DNA of 9,718 bases, taken from contig CAMPJM010000120.1 in assembly GCA_946886805.1 (NCBI GenBank), positions 1 to 9,718 on the forward strand, written 5' to 3'. Below are positions 6,780 to 9,718 of the stretch, piece by piece. The notes under the pieces are model-generated. The model was not told the origin of the DNA, made no database searches, and saw only the letters and a program-made list of their open reading frames with translations. The DNA comes from an uncultured Flammeovirgaceae bacterium (lineage in GTDB: Bacteria > Bacteroidota > Bacteroidia > Cytophagales > Cyclobacteriaceae). The position numbers and the translations under genes are program-made. How positions within the stretch are numbered: the stretch's first letter is position 1; every line of letters starts with the position of its first letter.

Positions 6780-6884
6780 GCTTTACTAAACCTCCGTCTG
6801 ATTTGAATGGAGCATATCAATCTACACCCAAAATCTGTGTCCTCACAGACGTTTATTATTAACTCGGTTTGGTAAAGCTTTTTT
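6780..6884 (+). terminator. Long inverted repeat ending in TTTTTT: feo operon terminator or structured RNA
   Basis: GCTTTACTAAACC (6780-6792) pairs with GGTTTGGTAAAGC (6866-6878) over 13 positions, one of them a T-G wobble that is legal only in + strand RNA. Six T residues follow at 6879-6884, as in an intrinsic terminator. Inside the 73-nt loop, CGTCTG (6795-6800) can pair with CAGACG (6846-6851), or TCTGTG (6834-6839) with CACAGA (6844-6849), but not both. It lies 59 nt after the last feo gene. Terminator is the simplest reading; a small structured RNA is possible. Confidence 0.5.
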
Positions 6885-6927
6885 GAATCAGGCAATAGAT
6901 ATTAAAATACTACAAAACCTTGGGTAA

Positions 6928-6954
6928 GACGACTCCCGCTGTAAGGGAGTTGCC
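6928..6954. repeat. GC-rich hairpin, possible REP-like intergenic element
   Basis: ACTCCC (6932-6937) and GGGAGT (6945-6950) form a perfect stem around a 7-nt loop; G6931-T6951 and C6930-G6952 extend it. It stands out in AT-rich surroundings. No T run follows directly, although ATTTTTA comes 17 nt later. It may be a dispersed repeat or part of the transporter leader; nothing here decides. Confidence 0.4.
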
Positions 6955-7089
6955 GATAGGCTGAGGGATTTTTAGCTCTAAAGAAACATTAAAATTACCG
7001 ACGCACTTTTTTGTTTTGCTTAGGAATTACTTAATTTCAATCCCGATTAGTTTTCTTTCAAATAATTGCGATAATTTAAACCCTTTCCT

Positions 7090-8433
7090 GTGCAATCGAA
7101 TAAACAACCTAATAAAGTTTTATTTTGGTCAATTGTTGTAGCCCTTGGGGGCTTTTTGTTTGGCTTTGATACAGCCGTAATTTCCGGAGCGGAAAGATCT
7201 TTGGAAATATTATGGAACCTTACTGTCATCCAACAAGGTTTAACGGTTTCAATTGCTCTTTTTGGAACTGTGTTTGGCGCTTTGTTTGGCGGGTGGCCGT
7301 CCGATAAATATGGGAGAAAAAATACGCTCTTCTTTATTGCAATTTTATATTTTGTTTCTGCGGTAGGCTCCGCGGTAGCCACAGATTGGTATGTGTTCCT
7401 ATTCTTCAGGTTTATTGGTGGTATAGGAGTAGGAATTTCTTCTGTAACCGCTCCATTGTACATTTCGGAAGTGGCCCCCGCAAAGTCGAGAGGAAAACTC
7501 GTTGCCTTGTTTCAATTTAATATTGTTTTTGGGATCCTCATCGCCTATTTGTCTAATTATTTGTTGGCGGGTTCGGGGCCTCAGGATTGGCGTTGGATGT
7601 TGGGTGTAGAAGCTTTTCCGGCATTAGCTTTTTTAATAGCTTTGTTTTATGTGCCTGAAAGTCCCAGATGGCTTATCTTAAAAAGAGGTAAGGTTGAAGA
7701 AGCAAGAAAGACTTTACAGATTGCAAATCCAAATGAAGACATCACTACGCTTGTGGCTGATATTCAGCAATCTGCTTATGAAGAACCGGGATATAAAAAA
7801 GTGAACTTTTTTTCATCAAAGTATAAAACGCCCATTACACTGGCTGTACTGATGGCAATTTTTAATCAGGTTTCAGGTATAAATGCCATTATCTACTATG
7901 CGCCACGTATTTTCGAAATGGCTGGTTTAGCAAAAGACTCAGCTTTGCTTTCTTCTGCTGGAATAGGGTTGGTAAATCTTATTTTTACCATGTTAGCCTT
8001 ATATTTAATCGACAATTTTGGAAGAAAAAAGCTGATGTTGGTAGGCTCTGTGGGTCTGATCATTACGTTGGGGTTTGTTGCAAAAGCTTTTTATTTTGAA
8101 GAGTTTGAAAGCTTTGCCGTTCCCATTTATTTGTTCGTTTACATTGGATTCTTTGCTTTTTCGCAAGGTGCGGTTATTTGGGTATTTATTTCCGAGATAT
8201 TTCCCAACAAGGTGCGGGCATACGGCCAGTCGCTGGGGAGTTTTACGCACTGGTTTATGGCTGCTTTGGTAGCTTTTGTTTTTCCCTACGTGATTGATAC
8301 TTTTGGTGCGGGCAATACCTTTATGTTTTTCTGTGGGATGATGGTCTTACAACTGGTTTTTGTGATAAGATTAATGCCAGAAACTAAAGGAACTTCTCTC
8401 GAACAACTGGAGAAAAAGGTTGTGAAGAGCTAA
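7090..8433 (+). CDS. Sugar porter family MFS transporter (XylE/GLUT-like sugar:H+ symporter)
   Basis: A 447-residue inner-membrane protein with about twelve membrane helices (roughly 12-33, 49-69, 78-97, 102-122, 137-160, 170-188, 247-266, 287-306, 315-333, 343-366, 384-403, 408-427). Sugar porter marks are all present: GGFLFGFDTAVISG with D28, which matches the proton-coupling Asp of XylE; DKYGRK (72-77) and its second-half repeat DNFGRKK (308-314); RFIGGIGVG (107-115); PESPRWL (189-195); the sugar-binding stretch NQVSGINAIIYYAP (259-272); and PETKG (430-434). It should import a hexose or pentose; the exact sugar cannot be told. The start is GTG: an in-frame stop lies at 7072-7074, no ATG occurs between, and the first helix follows after the usual short tail. 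No sugar catabolic genes are adjacent. It ends 33 nt from the convergent fic gene, with no clear terminator hairpin between. Confidence 0.92.
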   Translation: MQSNKQPNKVLFWSIVVALGGFLFGFDTAVISGAERSLEILWNLTVIQQGLTVSIALFGTVFGALFGGWPSDKYGRKNTLFFIAILYFVSAVGSAVATDWYVFLFFRFIGGIGVGISSVTAPLYISEVAPAKSRGKLVALFQFNIVFGILIAYLSNYLLAGSGPQDWRWMLGVEAFPALAFLIALFYVPESPRWLILKRGKVEEARKTLQIANPNEDITTLVADIQQSAYEEPGYKKVNFFSSKYKTPITLAVLMAIFNQVSGINAIIYYAPRIFEMAGLAKDSALLSSAGIGLVNLIFTMLALYLIDNFGRKKLMLVGSVGLIITLGFVAKAFYFEEFESFAVPIYLFVYIGFFAFSQGAVIWVFISEIFPNKVRAYGQSLGSFTHWFMAALVAFVFPYVIDTFGAGNTFMFFCGMMVLQLVFVIRLMPETKGTSLEQLEKKVVKS

Positions 8434-8466
8434 TCTGTTGCTTTTCCATAATATATTGAGCGCTGA

Positions 8467-9600
8467 CTAATCCGCCAGAATATTAAATAATTCAAGGTTG
8501 AGATAGTAGTGGTGACCTTGCATGGTGCGTTTTTCTAGGACACCAATTTTAGCCAGTTCATTTAGGTATGCCCGGGCCGTATTTTCAGCGTACAATCCGG
8601 CATCAGTCAAATGTTTTACCTTTGTATAGGGTTGGGTAAAAATTATCTGAATGAGCTGATCAGGTCTTTTGATGCTGGTATCTTTTTCAACGACTTCGAG
8701 AATAGCATCTTTCGCGGCAATTATATTGTTGATCTTCTGGAACGTTATGATAGAAGTAGATTCTACCGCCCTTAACATATAAATGATCCAATTTTTCCAA
8801 TCTCCCCGTTGGGAAACCCCTGCGAGGCCTCCATAATAATCGTTCTTGTTTTGAATAATATACTTGCTTAAAAATAGGATAGGGTAATCCAGCAGACCTT
8901 TTTGCGTAAGATAATGAATATTAAAAACTCTTCCTGTTCTTCCATTGCCATCCCTGAAGGGGTGAATGGCTTCAAACTGAAAATGTCCGATAGCCATTTT
9001 AAGCAGTGGGTCTACGGGAAAACGTTCATCATCATTTAAGAAATCTACAAGATTTTCCAATTTTGCTTCAATAACTTTTTCTCCCCGCGGCGGTGTGTAA
9101 ATAGGTTTTCCGGCATTGGGACCGCTTCCCCCCTGGCTTATAAAGGTTTGGGAAAACGGCGGGCGTAAACTTTCATTTGTTTTCCTTAATTCCCGACATA
9201 CTTTTATAAAGTAATTGATATCGAAACCGGGTTTCCCTTTTAAATATTCATAACCTTTCCATAAGGCCTCTCGATATCTCAGAACTTCTTTGGCCGGACC
9301 GTCTATTTGTTCCTCCTTTTGCTCACTGTATGCTTTGTAAAGCTCATCGTCGGTGGTGAAAATATTTTCAATCGCACTTGAAGCTTTTGCTTCCTGCAAG
9401 CTTATTGAATTTATTAAGAGGCCCTGATTGGGTATGGCAATGCTCCTTCCATGTAATTTCGCCAAAGCTTCCTTTGCTTTTCCAAGCTGTTCGTATATTT
9501 CGACTGTGCGATAAAGTTCTTGGGAGATCGGAAGTTCAGGAAGTTGATTCCAAGGCTTATTTCGATCTGGATTGATGGAGTACAATGGTTCGTTTGACAT
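8467..9600 (-). CDS. Class II Fic family protein (probable AMP transferase) with winged-helix-like C terminus
   Basis: A 377-residue protein close in size and plan to Shewanella SoFic. The N-terminal Fic_N-type region (about 15-95) carries the inhibitory helix motif (S/T)xxxE(G/N) as SSAIEN (74-79), with E78 expected to block ATP in cis; this defines class II. The Fic core carries a complete motif, HPFRDGNGRTGR (213-224), with catalytic H213, and a flap PIYTPPRG (166-173) that positions the target chain. Residues about 300-377 look like a winged helix-turn-helix (TKVKHLTDAGLYAENTARAY, then LEKRTMQGHHYYLN). Known relatives attach AMP to hydroxyl side chains of proteins; the target here is unknown. 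Because inhibition is built in, no separate antitoxin is needed, and none is visible in the 118 nt upstream. ATG start. It is transcribed toward the sugar transporter. Confidence 0.92.
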   Translation of the reverse strand: MSNEPLYSINPDRNKPWNQLPELPISQELYRTVEIYEQLGKAKEALAKLHGRSIAIPNQGLLINSISLQEAKASSAIENIFTTDDELYKAYSEQKEEQIDGPAKEVLRYREALWKGYEYLKGKPGFDINYFIKVCRELRKTNESLRPPFSQTFISQGGSGPNAGKPIYTPPRGEKVIEAKLENLVDFLNDDERFPVDPLLKMAIGHFQFEAIHPFRDGNGRTGRVFNIHYLTQKGLLDYPILFLSKYIIQNKNDYYGGLAGVSQRGDWKNWIIYMLRAVESTSIITFQKINNIIAAKDAILEVVEKDTSIKRPDQLIQIIFTQPYTKVKHLTDAGLYAENTARAYLNELAKIGVLEKRTMQGHHYYLNLELFNILAD

Positions 9601-9614
9601 TAAAAAGAATTGAT

Positions 9615-9698
9615 ATTAATGTTTGATTGTAATTAGACCTCAAAGATAAAGGTTTTTTATTTACCAAACATTAAAAATATCCAAAATTAATGTTTAAT
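9615..9698. promoter_or_regulatory. Three copies of TTAATGTTT around the fic promoter, candidate operator
   Basis: ATTAATGTTTGAT (9615-9627) and ATTAATGTTTAAT (9686-9698) lie in the same direction, 71 nt apart. Between them TTAATGTTTGG lies in the opposite direction (9664-9674, minus strand). The middle copy contains the -33 TTTG of the fic promoter, one copy sits in the expected leader and one lies upstream. This fits a repressor or autoregulatory site, but the DNA is AT-rich, so chance contributes. Confidence 0.45.
9641..9668 (-). promoter_or_regulatory. fic promoter (TTTG, 16-nt spacer, TATCTTTG)
   Basis: On the minus strand TTTG (9665-9668) and TATCTTTG (9641-9648) match the Bacteroidota -33/-7 elements; the -7 box is perfect and the spacer is slightly short. 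Transcription would begin near 9634, giving a leader of about 33 nt before the ATG at 9600. Confidence 0.6.
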
Positions 9699-9718
9699 AT
9701 CGAGATTGACCTTAAAGT

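Larger units (their letters stand above)
6722..7089. other. 368-nt intergenic region between the feo operon and the sugar transporter
   Basis: I find no convincing gene here on either strand. It contains the TTAGCNN repeat, a long structured inverted repeat ending in a T run (6780-6884), a GC-rich hairpin (6928-6954), and an AT-rich leader before the transporter. In that leader ATAATT is directly repeated around GCG just before the GTG start. No good TAnnTTTG promoter is visible for the transporter; TAGTTTTC at 7048-7055 misses the last base and lacks a spaced TTG. Confidence 0.6.

Noticed and set aside
6759..6890. Miniature transposon flanked by GAATCA direct repeats (6759-6764 and 6885-6890)
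   Set aside because: The inverted repeat does not abut the left direct repeat (15-nt gap), and six bases can recur by chance; the T run after the right arm fits a terminator better.
6915..6975. TPP or other known riboswitch before the sugar transporter
   Set aside because: CTGAG and a nearby stem are present, but the rest of the TPP core is not, and the transporter is not a thiamine gene.
7047..7463. Long open frame on the minus strand opposite the start of the sugar transporter
   Set aside because: It lies antisense to a clear membrane protein gene, its translation has no recognisable domain, and its composition is what the opposite strand of such a gene gives.
8434..8466. Terminator between the convergent transporter and fic genes
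   Set aside because: Only short palindromes (AATATATT, AGCGCT) are seen, with no stable stem and no T run.
9601..9718. Small antitoxin gene upstream of fic
   Set aside because: No reading frame of useful length is present; the inhibitory helix is inside the Fic protein itself.

Overview
The window looks like chromosomal DNA of a member of the Bacteroidota; the genus cannot be told. The DNA is AT-rich and starts lack clear Shine-Dalgarno sequences. Promoter-like sequences fit the Bacteroidota type (TTG/TTTG, a spacer, then TAnnTTTG) upstream of feoA and fic. The feo locus has the layout feoA, feoB, then a tiny Cys-rich membrane protein, which is common in this phylum.

Layout, left to right. 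(1) 47-493 (+): a zinc-dependent cytosine deaminase of the fungal FCY1 type, followed by a 26-nt hairpin palindrome. (2) 655-4019 (-): a two-gene signalling operon. A soluble histidine kinase with four PAS domains is transcribed first, and a single-domain response regulator follows after a 2-nt gap. (3) 4020-4225: the divergent control region between the kinase and feoA. It holds a 25-bp near-perfect palindrome directly upstream of a good feoA promoter, which suggests iron-dependent repression. (4) 4226-6721 (+): the ferrous iron uptake operon feoA-feoB-small Cys-rich membrane protein. (5) 6722-7089: a 368-nt gap with no convincing gene. It holds a 7-nt tandem repeat, a long inverted repeat ending in six T residues with mutually exclusive pairings, and a second hairpin. 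(6) 7090-8433 (+): a sugar porter family MFS transporter with a GTG start. (7) 8467-9600 (-): a class II Fic protein (probable AMP transferase) with a C-terminal winged-helix-like region, convergent with the transporter. Its promoter region carries three copies of TTAATGTTT.

How the genes work together. The three feo genes form one Fe(II) import unit. The kinase and regulator form one phosphorelay whose output must act through another protein, because the regulator has no effector domain. The remaining genes look like independent units. No mobile element, rRNA, tRNA or CRISPR array was seen. Most of the window is ordinary for a Bacteroidota chromosome; the most informative parts are the intergenic regulatory sequences.
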